From the NCBI GenBank assembly GCA_037042185.1, contig JAXQJY010000023.1, positions 248,001 to 312,000 of the forward strand: 64,000 nt of DNA. The letters run 5' to 3'. The notes under the pieces are model-generated. The model made no database searches and was not told the origin of the DNA. It saw only the letters and a list, made by a program, of their open reading frames with translations. Of this stretch, positions 44,857 through 55,500 are shown one piece after another (positions within the stretch are counted from its first letter, which is position 1; every line of letters begins with the position of its first letter). The translations under genes were made by a program, and so were the position numbers. This stretch comes from Sordariomycetes sp. S80-01Y (Eukaryota > Ascomycota > Sordariomycetes).

Positions 44857-45559
44857 ATGCTGGCCAAGCTCGTTACAATTGCCGCCCTCGGCATGGCATC
44901 GCCCGTGCTTGGCCAGGTCTGGGCTTGTGATGGACTCAGAGATCCCGACTACAATGAATTTAGGCTTCAGCATATGCTCCCACATTGAAAATTTTAACAA
45001 CGTGCTCATAGGCGACTATCTTGTGAAAGACTGGGATGGAAGCATCGACTATGACAACAGCGAAGATTGTGAGGCGGATTATTGCAACACCTGGAGAAGG
45101 GCCGATGACTCCGGAAACTGTGTCGCGATTATTTGTTTCCATTTCTCAGAATGTATTGGTGCATCTCTAAACGTCCTGGACCCATTCTATCAGAGTAGGA
45201 TCAAGTACAACTGCGAGCCGATCGACTCAGGAGGCACTGTGCCAGGCGATGACTACGACTTTTGACTCTACAACAACCCCGCCTACACTGGAAGTCAGGA
45301 AGCCATGGAGGCCCGTTCTCTGTCACGTTCTGCTTCGGACGGCGGCGTGGCTCGGAATGTCTACACCCTCGAGGACTTCAACCAATTGTTCAACATCACG
45401 ACCGAAGACTCGAAAGAGACGCGGTCCAACAAGCGCCGAACCACACGTGAACAATCTTCCCTTCATGCACGACAGGAGGATGACGACGACTTCACACTTC
45501 TCGAATCTTACATCTCTGAAAAGGCGCTGCCAGAGATACATGTAGCCAAGCTGAGATGA
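44857..45559 (+). pseudogene. interrupted ORF for a small secreted cysteine-rich protein
   Basis: The region starts with a clear signal peptide (MLAKLVTIAALGMASPVLGQ) followed by Cys-rich coding-like sequence with about eight Cys and acidic stretches, and ends in a hydrophilic, charged C-terminal segment. It does not read as one continuous frame: there are about two interruptions. One or both may be introns, since fungal introns are short, or the gene may be decayed. Size, secretion signal and cysteines resemble effector-like secreted proteins of fungi, but no family is recognised. It lies at the edge of the accessory region next to an unknown gene and several relics. A TATA-like box is placed at a reasonable distance upstream. 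Confidence 0.4.
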
Positions 45560-45897
45560 AGTCTTGAAAGATAATCATAATTGGCTCGAAATTTATTTAG
45601 GGAGTGAATAAACACATTCGCATGTAGGTAACCGTTCATGCGTCACTAGGCAAGGACATACATTGTTCCGCGTGCTTTATTACAACCAAGAACTAATATA
45701 TACCAACAGCCACGTTACGTGAATCCCCTCCATTCTAACCTACTTCCCATAAGTCACTAAGGTCGCAGAGAACTTGCCTCCGAATCACGCCCTAGCCACC
45801 TTAAATAATAAACCACGTATTGATCTCCCCGCGGAACTCTTTATCGATTCGGCAGATATTCTTCTCTCCTCGACTCTGCCCCTAGGACTTGCCAACA
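45560..45897. other. AT-rich intergenic spacer
   Basis: Notably AT-richer than its surroundings. Probably the 3' flank of the secreted ORF and the promoter of the next gene. No gene is seen. Confidence 0.5.
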
Positions 45898-46659
45898 ATG
45901 AAGGCTCAGGAATTGCTTAGTTTCCTTCGCTGTGACAATACCTCCGACTCCTCCGAGCAAGCCTATACCCAATGGGGATATACTCTTTATCGCACTGCAT
46001 ACGGTCCCGGAACCGACAGACAATGGGCTATGCTCGTCGAGACCATCCGCACAGTTGTTCGCGTCAGTCTTGAATGCCTGCAACGTAAGGCAGAGTTTGA
46101 ACGCCAACGTGAGGCAGAGTTTGGACGCGACGATGAGGAGGCCCACGCCGCGCAGGTCCTACTAGGGCTCTTCCGACTTGACCCTCGGTCTGATTATGAC
46201 ACGTTACAAGGCAAGGATATGGATAAGCTGGACGCGCTACGCGATCTGTACCAAACTAACCCTTTTAGTTGGCTATACGCCAGTACAAACATGGTCCTCG
46301 ATGATGGTGAGGAAGACCGTCCTTCACCGGACCGCTTCTTACTCGCCGATCGTGAGGTGCTGAAGCGTGTCGATGACGGCATATTCCACGTTAAGTTTAT
46401 TGATGCCGGCTTCTATGAGAGGGATTATAATCCTGTAAATACACGGGTAGAGAGGACATATTATGGTTGGATGCAGTTACCTGTTGTCGCAATTGTCTCA
46501 CTGTTGGGGTATACAGAAACTAGCTTTGAAGAGCTTGCGCCGGATATTCTTCCGAACCAGCCCGTTCCGCTATGGACTGGGCCATCTCCTGGAAAGGCAC
46601 GGCGGGTAGCCGACTCCTATTCTCGGCCACCTCCTGGGCCGACCGTACACGTGTCTTGA
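45898..46659 (+). CDS. unknown protein with a probably altered C-terminus
   Basis: A single-exon frame of 253 residues from the Met at 45898 (another Met lies three codons upstream). It is mostly helical and charged, with a short repeat KAEFERQREAEF and a Tyr/Asp-rich second half (YERDYNPVNTRVERTYYG). No domain is recognised; it looks like lineage-restricted fungal hypothetical proteins. The last ~35 codons, from GPSPGKARRVADSYSRPPPG, lie on DNA that on the other strand reads as the 3' part of an NmrA-like relic. I infer the original C-terminus was lost and replaced by antisense sequence. Whether the gene is still functional is unclear. Confidence 0.55.
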   Translation: MKAQELLSFLRCDNTSDSSEQAYTQWGYTLYRTAYGPGTDRQWAMLVETIRTVVRVSLECLQRKAEFERQREAEFGRDDEEAHAAQVLLGLFRLDPRSDYDTLQGKDMDKLDALRDLYQTNPFSWLYASTNMVLDDGEEDRPSPDRFLLADREVLKRVDDGIFHVKFIDAGFYERDYNPVNTRVERTYYGWMQLPVVAIVSLLGYTETSFEELAPDILPNQPVPLWTGPSPGKARRVADSYSRPPPGPTVHVS

Positions 46660-47368
46660 CGGGAAATCCGCTGACTCGGGTCAGCATCTCGGCCGCGTCC
46701 TCTGGAGTGAGGTTCTGCTATCCCAGCTCGAGTTCGAGGCCGGAGAAGCGCGCCGGGTCTGACAGTGTGGACGCGGCTATACGTCCAACATCGGCGGCAT
46801 CGAGGTGCGGCACGCGCGTGCCGTTTTGGAAGACGTGGGCTAGGACGCCTTCGGTCGCGAGCTCGGGGAAGTGCCACTGCGCATCGGGGCGCAAGTAGTT
46901 GTGCATGGGCACCCCGGGACGCAAGATGGTGTAGTGCTTGAGACCAGCCGCTTCTCGGACTGCTGCCTCTATGGCACTGTTGGCATTGTAGTAGTCGACC
47001 AGCTCGGATCGGTGCTCCTAGTACGCTCGCTTGCCCGTCCAGAAGGCGGTCGACACGACGATGTGGCTCACGCCGGCTTGCAGGGCGGTGTCGACAAAAC
47101 ATTGCGCTTGTCGGGTTTGGTCACGCGGGTTGGGGGTAGGGAACGTGTTGAGGAATAGGCCTTGAGCACCCTCCATGGCTTTTTCAATGACGGCGACGTC
47201 GTCGAAGCTGCCCTGAAAGAGGACGGCACCGCGGTCCTTGAGGGCGCGCGCTGCATGCGACTGCGCATTGCGGACGAGAGCGTGGACGATGGTGCCCTGG
47301 GCAAGCAATGATTCTGCCAGAGGCCCGCATTGTCGACCAGTTGCAGCCGTTACGAGGACCTGACGCAT
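46560..47368 (-). pseudogene. NmrA-like NAD(P)-binding protein, relic
   Basis: Read from the Met at 47368: MRQVLVTAATGRQCGPLAES is the Rossmann entry of NmrA-like atypical SDRs, followed by ALVRNAQSHAARALKDRGAV, FQGSFDDVAVIEKAMEGAQG and VSHIVVSTAFWTGK. The same frame continues with HYTILRPGVPMHNYLRPDAQ and VPHLDAADVGRIAASTLSDP, both typical of the family. Two in-frame TAG stops interrupt it, at 47018-47020 and 46718-46720; both could derive from CAG by a C-to-T change. No third clear break is seen, and the 3' end fades into the neighbouring gene near 46560. NmrA-like proteins sense redox cofactors or act as reductases; the role here cannot be recovered. It is likely nonfunctional. Confidence 0.7.
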
Positions 47369-47832
47369 GTTTGGGAATAAGTCGTAGACGCAGGTCAGTG
47401 GGCAGTGTCTCAATTACAACACCAAATTCAAGGTCAAAGCGAAAGTAACTTCAAAGTAAAGAAAGAAGAAAAAGTCAATCAACAGCCCCGTGAGATTCGT
47501 CTCCTCGGACTGGCGATTCCATTGTGGTCCCAACACGCGCTGCGTCAGTAAAGCCTTGGATCCTGAGTCAAGTTGGAGCCCGGACAAGTGGGCTCAGTCC
47601 GGCTTTCAAACCCTTCCCTCGGCATCGTTTGGCCCGACCTCGACCCCGACCCGGACCCCGGACCCAATGCCTTGCCTTGCATTAATTGCACTAGGGGATT
47701 ACGCGGGACGAGGACTGTGGATCGCGTTGTGTAAGTAGGCGAGTAGCCAAGTACACAAAGTCCGGGGAACCGTGACTCCCACTACCTACCAATATCTATA
47801 TAGACATGTAGAGCGCCGCCGTCAGACCTGAA
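47369..47832. other. spacer between two relics
   Basis: A CCCGACC...GACCCGG-type run (about 47635-47655) is the only visible structure. It should hold the former divergent promoters of the NmrA-like and monooxygenase relics. Confidence 0.45.
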
Positions 47833-48829
47833 ATGTCTTCATCAAACTCTCATTTCGATATCCTCTGCTTCCCTGTCATGTTGCAAGACCACCCTTACCA
47901 GATCGACGGCCGCAAGGTGAGTAGACAGCGTTGGAACATGGCCAGCCCTGACAGATGCTTACCGGCGAACAGAAACGCGAAGCGCGAATGAAGGACATAG
48001 TGCAGAACGACCCCAGCTTGGTAGTAAAGGTCGTTCCCGACTTCGCTATGGGCTGTCGACGCCTGGGGACGGGCGAGGATCATAAAGTCCTTGCTGACGC
48101 CCAAAGTGTCCCTGGCGGGCTCGCAGATCCGATCCTTCACCGAGACAGGGGTAGTCTGCCAGGATGGAACGACCATGGACTTTGATGTCATAATCTGTGC
48201 GACTGGTTTCGACGCGTCTTTCCGGCCTCCCTTTGACTGCATCGGGCGCGGCAACCGCAATCTGCGTGACGAGTGGAAGGCCAACCTCGAGGCATACCTC
48301 GCCGTGGCCGCTACAGGCTATCCCAACCTGTTCCTGGGGTCTCTCGGTCCCAACTGCCCGGCAGGCCATGGCTCTTTTGTCACAGTCCTCGAGTCATCCC
48401 AGAATTACATCTGCAAGGTGATCCGCAAGATGCAGACCGAGAACATCATGTCCATCGACGTCAAGAGAGACGTCGTGAGAGACTACAACGAGCACGTGCA
48501 CCTTTGGTTGCGAAGAACGTGAGTCGAATTCCACATGGTCCGAAGAGGAAGCCTTTCTAAATTATCACAGCGTGTGGGCTGCGGGCTGCCGCTCCTGGTT
48601 CAACCAGGGCAACCCCGATGCTAAGCTCACCGCGCAGTACCCGGGTTCTTTGATGCATTGGCGCGCCATGCTTGAGGAGCGCCGATATGAGGACTACGAC
48701 GTCACGTACCGAAGCAGAAATCGCTTCAAGTTCATGGGAAACGGGTTCATACGGAAGGAGGCCGAGGGGGGGGGCTTATCGTACTATCTAGATCCGGAGG
48801 AGGTTCAGAAGCCACTGTTTACTCGCTGA
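47833..48829 (+). pseudogene. Baeyer-Villiger-type flavin monooxygenase, N-terminally truncated relic
   Basis: The C-terminal half of a StcW-like FAD monooxygenase is well preserved: ICATGFDASFRPPF (the ATG motif), FLGSLGPNCPAGHGS, then after an intron (48519-48570) VWAAGCRSWFNQGNPDAKLT and RSRNRFKFMGNGF, ending in a stop at 48829. Upstream, QNDPSLVVKVVPDFAMGCRR matches the family's KVxPDFxxGCRR segment but lies in a different frame, so at least one frameshift falls around 48060-48090. The N-terminal FAD and NADPH Rossmann motifs are missing altogether; only a short ORF MSSSNSHFDILCFPVM precedes. Intact relatives oxidise ketones to esters, often in secondary metabolism. This copy cannot bind FAD as it stands. 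Confidence 0.75.
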
Positions 48830-49671
48830 TGACGAGACCGACTCGGACGAAGGAATTACACACATATTTGAGTTGCAGTTTCTCATAAGAGATCTTATGG
48901 ATCAGGCTTCGTGAGCTGTCTTCGTAATCCACCAAGTGTCTGCTCTTAGGAGAAGATGCTGCCACGATGGCTGCACTGCACGTTTTTGAAAGCTCGTCTA
49001 CTCGATTGAAAACCACGTTCCGTCAAACAGTACATCAGCACCTTGTCTTACAACAACAGAGAGTGTTTACCACCGTCCAGTGATGACAGCCTATTCAACT
49101 GCTGGCGTCCGTATCAACGCCTGCAAGCTGACAAGCTCCAGCTGGTTTCGATGTACACAAGGACAAGCTAGCGGAAACCCTCACCCGCCTATGTTGCCAG
49201 GAGTAGTGCAGATGCTGTTGCGTATCTGCAGCCTGGTGCTGTCGAGCAAGTCCCTGCGTTTCCTCCCGCCCCTCCGCCCGGGAGGCCTTCAAGCTGACTC
49301 GACGGCGCGTTGTCAGCGACGGGGGACAGGGGTCGCGAGCGAGACCTAGAACCCAGAAAACGCCGGGGGTCCTCATCGCACTGACTCGAGGTGCCGCCGG
49401 TGCGGCTCGAGATTCCCCCAACACCCACACAGACCTCCTCCCTACCCCAGACTATCGGGTCCGGGGGTGGGACCAGCCTGAGCTTGGGGCGTCGTGGTCG
49501 GGGTCGTTGATGAGGGTGTCGTCTGGTCTGTCGATGGCCAGCGTATTAAAGATTATCTACTTCTCGGCCATGTCTGTCGCAATCATCAACGGGCCCGGCC
49601 CATGCTCTCTTTATTGCTCATCACACAGGCAGACTCCGCGACCATTGCCTTGCCTATACCTCCTCGCCCGC
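48830..49671. other. spacer between two relics
   Basis: Frames of up to 111 codons on both strands lack domains. Nothing recognisable is seen. Confidence 0.45.
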
Positions 49672-50459
49672 CATGTCCAAAAATCCCGAAACTCGCAAAG
49701 ACACGGTGAGCGTGCACTAGACGAAGGATGACCACGAGGGTCTACTGGCTCAGGTCGAGGAAACAGTTCACCAGGAGAGTGTGACGGGAAATGGCAGCAC
49801 TGGGCCTGCCCGTCAGAACCGCGGCTATGCCGAATGCTTCAACCACCAGAACCGAAAGAGGACCATGATCGCCAGGCACGGTGCCCGCTTACAAGGGCGT
49901 TATTGCCATGATATTTCTATGGGTGCGTGGCGGCTGGCCTCTAGCCTTGCACAAATTTCAGCACAGCTAACATCTTACAGGCCTTTGTCTCCCAGCTCAC
50001 CATCGGGGTGTTGGAGTACACTGCCACCGCTGAGATTCCATCAGTGCGCCTCAGGGCCATCGCCAACAGCTCCCTCTCCCTGATCCAGTGGGTTATTGGC
50101 TTCTCGTTTCCCTACCTTTTCAATCCCGATGCCGCCAACTTGGGGGGCCGAGTCGGGTTTATATATGCTGACATGACCATCTTGGGCTTCATCTTTACCT
50201 TTTCCTCCTGCCCGAGACCAGAGGTCGCAGTGCTTCGAACATTGATGAGCTCTTCGCGAGGGGCACTAATCCCAGACATTTCAGCTCCGTAAAATTGGAA
50301 AGCGATGCCAATCGCTTCGCCAAAATGGATATCCCCCTAGGTGATAGAGATGACACTGCGGCCCATCAAGAGCAGGCGGAGGGCCAAAAGCGCCCGGGCT
50401 CCCAGCGAGAGAGCCCTGCCTATTTAGTCAAGCTATCACAGAAATTATTGCAAAGATGA
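49672..50459 (+). pseudogene. MFS sugar (alpha-glucoside-type) transporter, relic
   Basis: Only the C-terminal part of the family is recognisable: YTATAEIPSVRLRAIANSSL, YLFNPDAANLGGRVGFIYAD, then, in another frame, LLPETRGRSASNIDELFARG and a hydrophilic tail ending LSQKLLQR at 50459. A frameshift therefore lies near 50205. Before that, YAECFNHQNRKRTMIA resembles the loop before helix 7, with the N-terminal six helices missing and a short unrelated N-terminus (MSKNPETRKD, which soon meets a stop). The conserved PESR/PETRGRS and NPDAANLGG motifs are diagnostic of maltose/alpha-glucoside:H+ symporters. It is a truncated, nonfunctional copy. Confidence 0.75.
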
Positions 50460-50983
50460 CGTGAAATCATCTTGTTGAGAATTCCTTTACCCTCTGCCTC
50501 CTGTATCGTGTTGCATATCTCCGTGAGTACGCACTCTCGCCCAACTAGAGACGAGCCATCAGAGACGCGCCATCCAGCATGGATTGCAAAAGAATACCCG
50601 ACAATACCGAGGCCAGACCGGTAGTAATTGACCCTCCAATAGACGCTCCATGATTGGAACACGTGTCCTTGTGAGAGTGCTTCCGTCAAGACCGAAGCTG
50701 TGCTTAAAGAGTGCCCACATTGCCGACCCAAGATTCATTTTCGCATAATCTGCATCCCAAAAGGTCTTATCGTAATAATGGGAGATCACAACCCTTCTGA
50801 AAGCATGGGCCATTCGGGCCAGCCAAGGTAGGATCCTCCACGGCGTGTTTCGTGCGGTGACTGACGGAGAGTACGCGACCAGCCCCGAGCTCACAGAGGT
50901 GTGCACCCCTGCGGCACATACGACGGCTCAGTCATTACTGACAGAAGTGCACACAGTACTTGGCGAACAAAGAAGTAAGCCCT
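50460..50983. other. spacer with a possible unidentified remnant on the minus strand
   Basis: A minus-strand frame at 50906-50559 contains a protein-like stretch (HYYDKTFWDADYAKMN, then WALFKHSFGLDG) that vaguely recalls patatin-like lipases, but it is too short to assign. The upstream part of the alpha/beta hydrolase may also fall here. Confidence 0.3.
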
Positions 50984-51898
50984 ATGGCCAATATGTCGCT
51001 GGCTGCCGTGGCCGAGGCTTTGCGCAGCTTCCCCGTCTCTGTATCCCCGTCCACCGACGAGGAGTTTGACGTGGAAATCCCTATGCGTGACGGACACCAG
51101 AGCACAGTCCGGATTTACACTCCACCATCATCGACTGGAGGCCGTGCTTTGTTCGTTCTGGTTCATGGAGGTGGATTTTGCTTCGGCCACTATTCACACA
51201 TTGCCCACCATGCTCGCGCCATCTCCTCTGCGGCCAGTGTCATCGTAGCCAGCGTATCGTATCGCGTGGCGCCGGACTTTGTCTTCCCAACGGCAGCCAA
51301 CGATGTCTGGGATACTTTGCAGTGGTTGAAAAACGCGGACAACGCCTCATCCCTGGGCGTCAATCTAGCTCAGGGCCTCTACATCGGCGGCATCTCTGCC
51401 GGTGCCAACCTCGCCGCTGTCACGGCCCAGAAGTGGGTGTCCCTGGCCCAGCGCCCGCCGATGGCCGGCGTCTGGCTCAACATGCCCTTCTTCTTCACGC
51501 AAGACACGGTCCCGGAGAAGTACAAAGAAATCTGGACCTCGCGGGAGCAGAACAAGAGCGCGATGATCATCGATGGGGCAGCCGTGGACTTCATCATGGC
51601 GTCCTACGCATCGAACGTGCGCTCACCAGACTTTTCCCCCTTCAACGACGAGCACCCCCATGCGGGCATGCCACCCGTCTACTTCCAAGTGTGCGGCCAG
51701 GACCCCTTCCGCGACGACGCGCTCGTGTATGAAAGGACCCTTCGTGACCACGGCGTCTCCACACGACTTGATGTGTATCCAGGGCTGCCCCATGGGTTTG
51801 CCGCTGTATTTGACGGGCTTCCCGCAACTAAGAAACACGACCGTGACCTACTTGAGGGCGTCGCCTGGCTGTTGAACTGTAGCGCTACTAAACAGTAG
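50984..51898 (+). CDS. alpha/beta hydrolase, HSL/arylacetamide-type esterase
   Basis: A single-exon frame of 304 residues from MANMSLAAVAEAL. The HSL (alpha/beta hydrolase fold-3) signature is intact: oxyanion-hole HGGGF at 61-65, nucleophile elbow GISAG with Ser138, the acid region around VCGQDPFRDD, and the catalytic His in GLPHGFAAVF. Such enzymes hydrolyse esters or lactones, usually in the cytosol. The start is uncertain: family members often carry about 30-40 more N-terminal residues, and an exon upstream (a GTAAGC donor-like site lies at 50975) is possible. It is the only enzyme gene between 44 and 52 kb that looks whole, sitting beside a BVMO relic, and esterases often act after such monooxygenases. 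Confidence 0.85.
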   Translation: MANMSLAAVAEALRSFPVSVSPSTDEEFDVEIPMRDGHQSTVRIYTPPSSTGGRALFVLVHGGGFCFGHYSHIAHHARAISSAASVIVASVSYRVAPDFVFPTAANDVWDTLQWLKNADNASSLGVNLAQGLYIGGISAGANLAAVTAQKWVSLAQRPPMAGVWLNMPFFFTQDTVPEKYKEIWTSREQNKSAMIIDGAAVDFIMASYASNVRSPDFSPFNDEHPHAGMPPVYFQVCGQDPFRDDALVYERTLRDHGVSTRLDVYPGLPHGFAAVFDGLPATKKHDRDLLEGVAWLLNCSATKQ

Positions 51899-52558
51899 TC
51901 GGGTGGCTCTTGCGTGTCATTGCCAAGCTCCTATTAAACTGTCGGCGGAACCGAGATCCAAGCTGAGAGTTGAGGGCTGAATGACATGCTAAGGTAGCCA
52001 AACAATCTGAACGGGGGCTGACGTGTTGATTGTTTTCTCATTGTGGTGGGATCGAACTGCTTCATAGGCGTCAGATAGCATTGGAATTGAATATATTCTT
52101 CATCAGGTCACATCGATTATGCGGCCTGCTTGGAGTCTGCATCTTCTAGAGTGATCCCTTTTTCTTTTTGTCTTTTTTATTTGTTCTTGTTTTTATTTTT
52201 GTTTGAAATGGATAAGGGCAAAGCACCAGCGTTCAGAGAAGAAATCACTCCTAAATCGCGAGTCCAACATTGGCGTTCTTTTTCCCAGGTCCCGTCTCAA
52301 CGACCAGGTCGCTGAATTACAACTGCTGTTGTAGGTACTAAGTACTAACTTAGTACTGCTGTAGGCAATCTCACTACGACCTGCCGCGCCACGGTGCCAC
52401 GTGCGCCACCGTACACCCTGGAGGTTGCCGTGGCGGCTCTCCAAGTCCGACGACTTTATCCTGCACCAGGCAAATCGATTGGTCCGGGTATTTGGCTTCC
52501 ACCTCGCGCCAGCCATTTAGCCACGACGCTCCCTTATGTATGTACGTACGTACAAGCC
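51899..52558. other. intergenic region upstream of the regulator
   Basis: Contains the T-rich tract listed separately and a GTACTAAGTACTAACTTAGTACTG inverted patch near 52336-52358. No gene is seen. Confidence 0.5.
52158..52205 (+). promoter_or_regulatory. poly-T-rich tract upstream of the C2H2-Zn2Cys6 regulator
   Basis: About 48 bp of nearly pure T with a few other bases on the + strand, ~350 bp before the start codon. Such pyrimidine tracts often mark nucleosome-poor fungal promoters. The assignment is by position only. Confidence 0.4.
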
Positions 52559-55500
52559 ATGCACAGGCACAGTGCACATGGTCTCCCGTTGGATCGGTCT
52601 CAGATCTTGCGAGATCAGGAAAAGATCCAGGCTAGAGCTCTCGTGATGCAACAAGCGCACGAATCTCGAGACGTCCCTGGCACTGCGCCTATCAGATGCA
52701 CCATTTGCGGCCGAATCTTTGCGAGGAGGGAGCACCTTCGCCGTCATCAAAAGACACACACCAAAGAAAGGCCCTTCCAATGTTCCATCTGCGACAAGAG
52801 CTTTTCAAGACAGTATGTGATGCTCCAGATCTACGCACTGACGCCTCGACTCATCACTGATCCCTCAGGGATGTCTTGAACCGGCATGTGGCCGCACACC
52901 AAAGTCGCAATGCTTCGCTTTCGACGCCAATTGTATCTACGCGGGCGTGTGAGCAGTGCGCCGTTGGGCGTGCGCGCTGCACCAAGCAACAACCCTGTCA
53001 AAGATGTCTAGAGAGAGACTTGGACTGCCGCTATCCAAACTTGAAGAAAAGGCGGCGCAATTCGAACAGCTCCTGTCACGATGCTCAAGACGATGTCGAA
53101 AGCTCGGTCCCTGATGCCACTGTCAGCGACTCTGGAATCGCCAGCCAGGGGGCCCCTCAGTCCCTCTTCGACTCTTCTAGCCTTGACCAACCGTTAGCTG
53201 AAGCGACTGGAGGTCTCATGGCTGCGCCTGTTGATACGTCAATGGTTGCTCCTTGGTCTGCAAATCCTGGTCTGAACGCAAGTACGCTCTACGACTTTAC
53301 TCAACCAGCTGGGGGGTTGGGTCTGTCCAGCATCAACTGGATGTCGCCTTCGGAGTACCAGTTCGGAGACTGGGATTCCCAGCTTGCTGACTTTCTGAGG
53401 CAGCGAGAAGACACAGCCACCAACGCATCGTTTCCCTTCTTCTTCCCCGGACAGGCGGACGGGCAGCCATCTGGTCAGCTGTACGATGCGTCTATGAACC
53501 TGACAGTGACGCCGAATGCACATATAGACCTTGCACAAAGCATTGGGGCTGCTCAGACGGAAATCCTTCAAACTCCGACGTCAAGCGAGGGTGGCTCGAA
53601 GAAATCGAGCTCGACCGAGGGCAACTATTACGTGGACGGCACGGGCGCGAGGGCAGCGTTCGGCGGCAGACGCAGACAGAGATTTTCCATTGCCAACGTG
53701 GACGTCTTGCACGAGGAGGACATCCCTGACACACCCTCGACTGGCACCTCGGACAATCTCGTATCACGAGCAGCATATGAATTCATGATGGCTGGGGTGC
53801 GAGAGATCATGCCGCATGAATCATCGCAAAGCTTGCCGCTATCTCACACCAATGTACAGACGTTTGTCCGGCAGTACTTCGAGAGCTTCCATGTTGCTTT
53901 CCCTTTCATCAGGCCAGCAGCGCTTCGTGAGCTGTCCCATGACTGGACATTGTTGCTTGCCGTTGCAGCGACAGGATCGAGGTATACGCGGCGCTCAAGC
54001 GGACATCACTACAGCGATTACCTGCTCGACGCTCTACACAAAAGATTGAGGCGATTGATGTACGAGCCCGCGTCAATGGACGATACCACCCCCTTTGCAC
54101 CGGGGCAGAGCATACGCGGCCAGTCGCGCCCTCGACTGCAGACGGTGCAGGCTAGGATCTTAGCTGTGACATGTATGCTGCACAGCGGAAGAAAGACCCT
54201 CATGGACTCTGCTCTTGTCGATCGTCAGTACCTCGTGGAAGCTTGCGGCTCGCTTGGACTGCTGTCACTGAGCGCCGAAAGTAAGGCGGCCAGCCTGGCG
54301 CAGCGGAAATCCGGTGACTGGCTTCCCAGAGAGGACGACACCAGGACAGGCATCATGATCTGGGTGAGTTGCCCTTTAACCTTGTCCAAGATAGTTCCAT
54401 GCTGACATGGCAGCTTCTGGATACGATGCTATCCTACGAATTCGACAGTAAGCCACTGATGAGTTTAGCTGATGTCCAGTGTACTCTGCCTGGAAGAGAA
54501 GCGCTCTGGGAGTGTGTCGATGCAGAAGGTACCATCATCCGTCGATCGAACCAGCCACGTAAGTTGTCATTCCACCCCTTCGTTATAGCACTTAAGCTGA
54601 CTGTGGTCGAAAGTGACCCTTCCAGAAGCCATGGACTTGCTTTACATTGAGAAGCGAGCGCCTCCCAATCTTGGAGAGTTCAGCGTCAGCCTCCTGATCC
54701 ACGCCATCTTTCGAAAGACAAAAGAGGTCGTGGCATGGGAGCAAAGGCGGATGACAAGCTGGACGCCCTCCAACTCTGTCCGCTCCCGGCACGACACAGA
54801 TGATAACTGGCTGCCCAACACTGCCGCAACGTCTCGCTGGAGGAACTCTGCTTGCGACTGCCTAGACGTCCTGCACTGGTCAGCGAACAGCAGAACGCAA
54901 GCCCGATCTGGCTCTGAGCATCACACCATATTACTTTTACACCTCTCCCGCCTGGTCCTTCTCGCGCCCACAAAACACATCCAAGCCCTGGCCAACATAT
55001 CAACAAACCAAAATCAGACAACCGCCGATGGTGGAAACCACGCAACAGCCAGAGACCAGGTCCTCCAGTGGGTCGTCCGAGACCAGTACAAAGCCCGTCT
55101 CTGCATCGTCCACTGCGGCGCCCTCTTCTGGCACGTCAGAAGGTACTCCTGCGACAGCGTCATCGAACCCTTCGCCATCTACATCGCCACCCTGGTGCTC
55201 TGGGTATTCAGCGTGTCGACCCAGTTCGTCGGCCAGGATGCCATCCACAGCTATGCCTCCTGCGAAACACCGGCTGCGCCATCTCACCCCGAGGACGACT
55301 CCGTGCCAGGCTTTCTGCATCTCGACAGGCCGCTGGACGACGAGCTCGTGCAGGCTTTTGTGAGGACGGGGTACAAGATGAGCGGGTTCATCATGGGCGT
55401 GGGCAACATTCAGGGGACCGGTGCTCCTGGGAAGATTGTGCGCGAGGGCTTGAGGCTACTTGGGCGGAGTACGCAGGTACCTGAGCGGCAAGGGCATGGT

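Noticed and set aside
53008-53190. Short frames antisense to the regulator
   Set aside because: Shadows of the coding strand.
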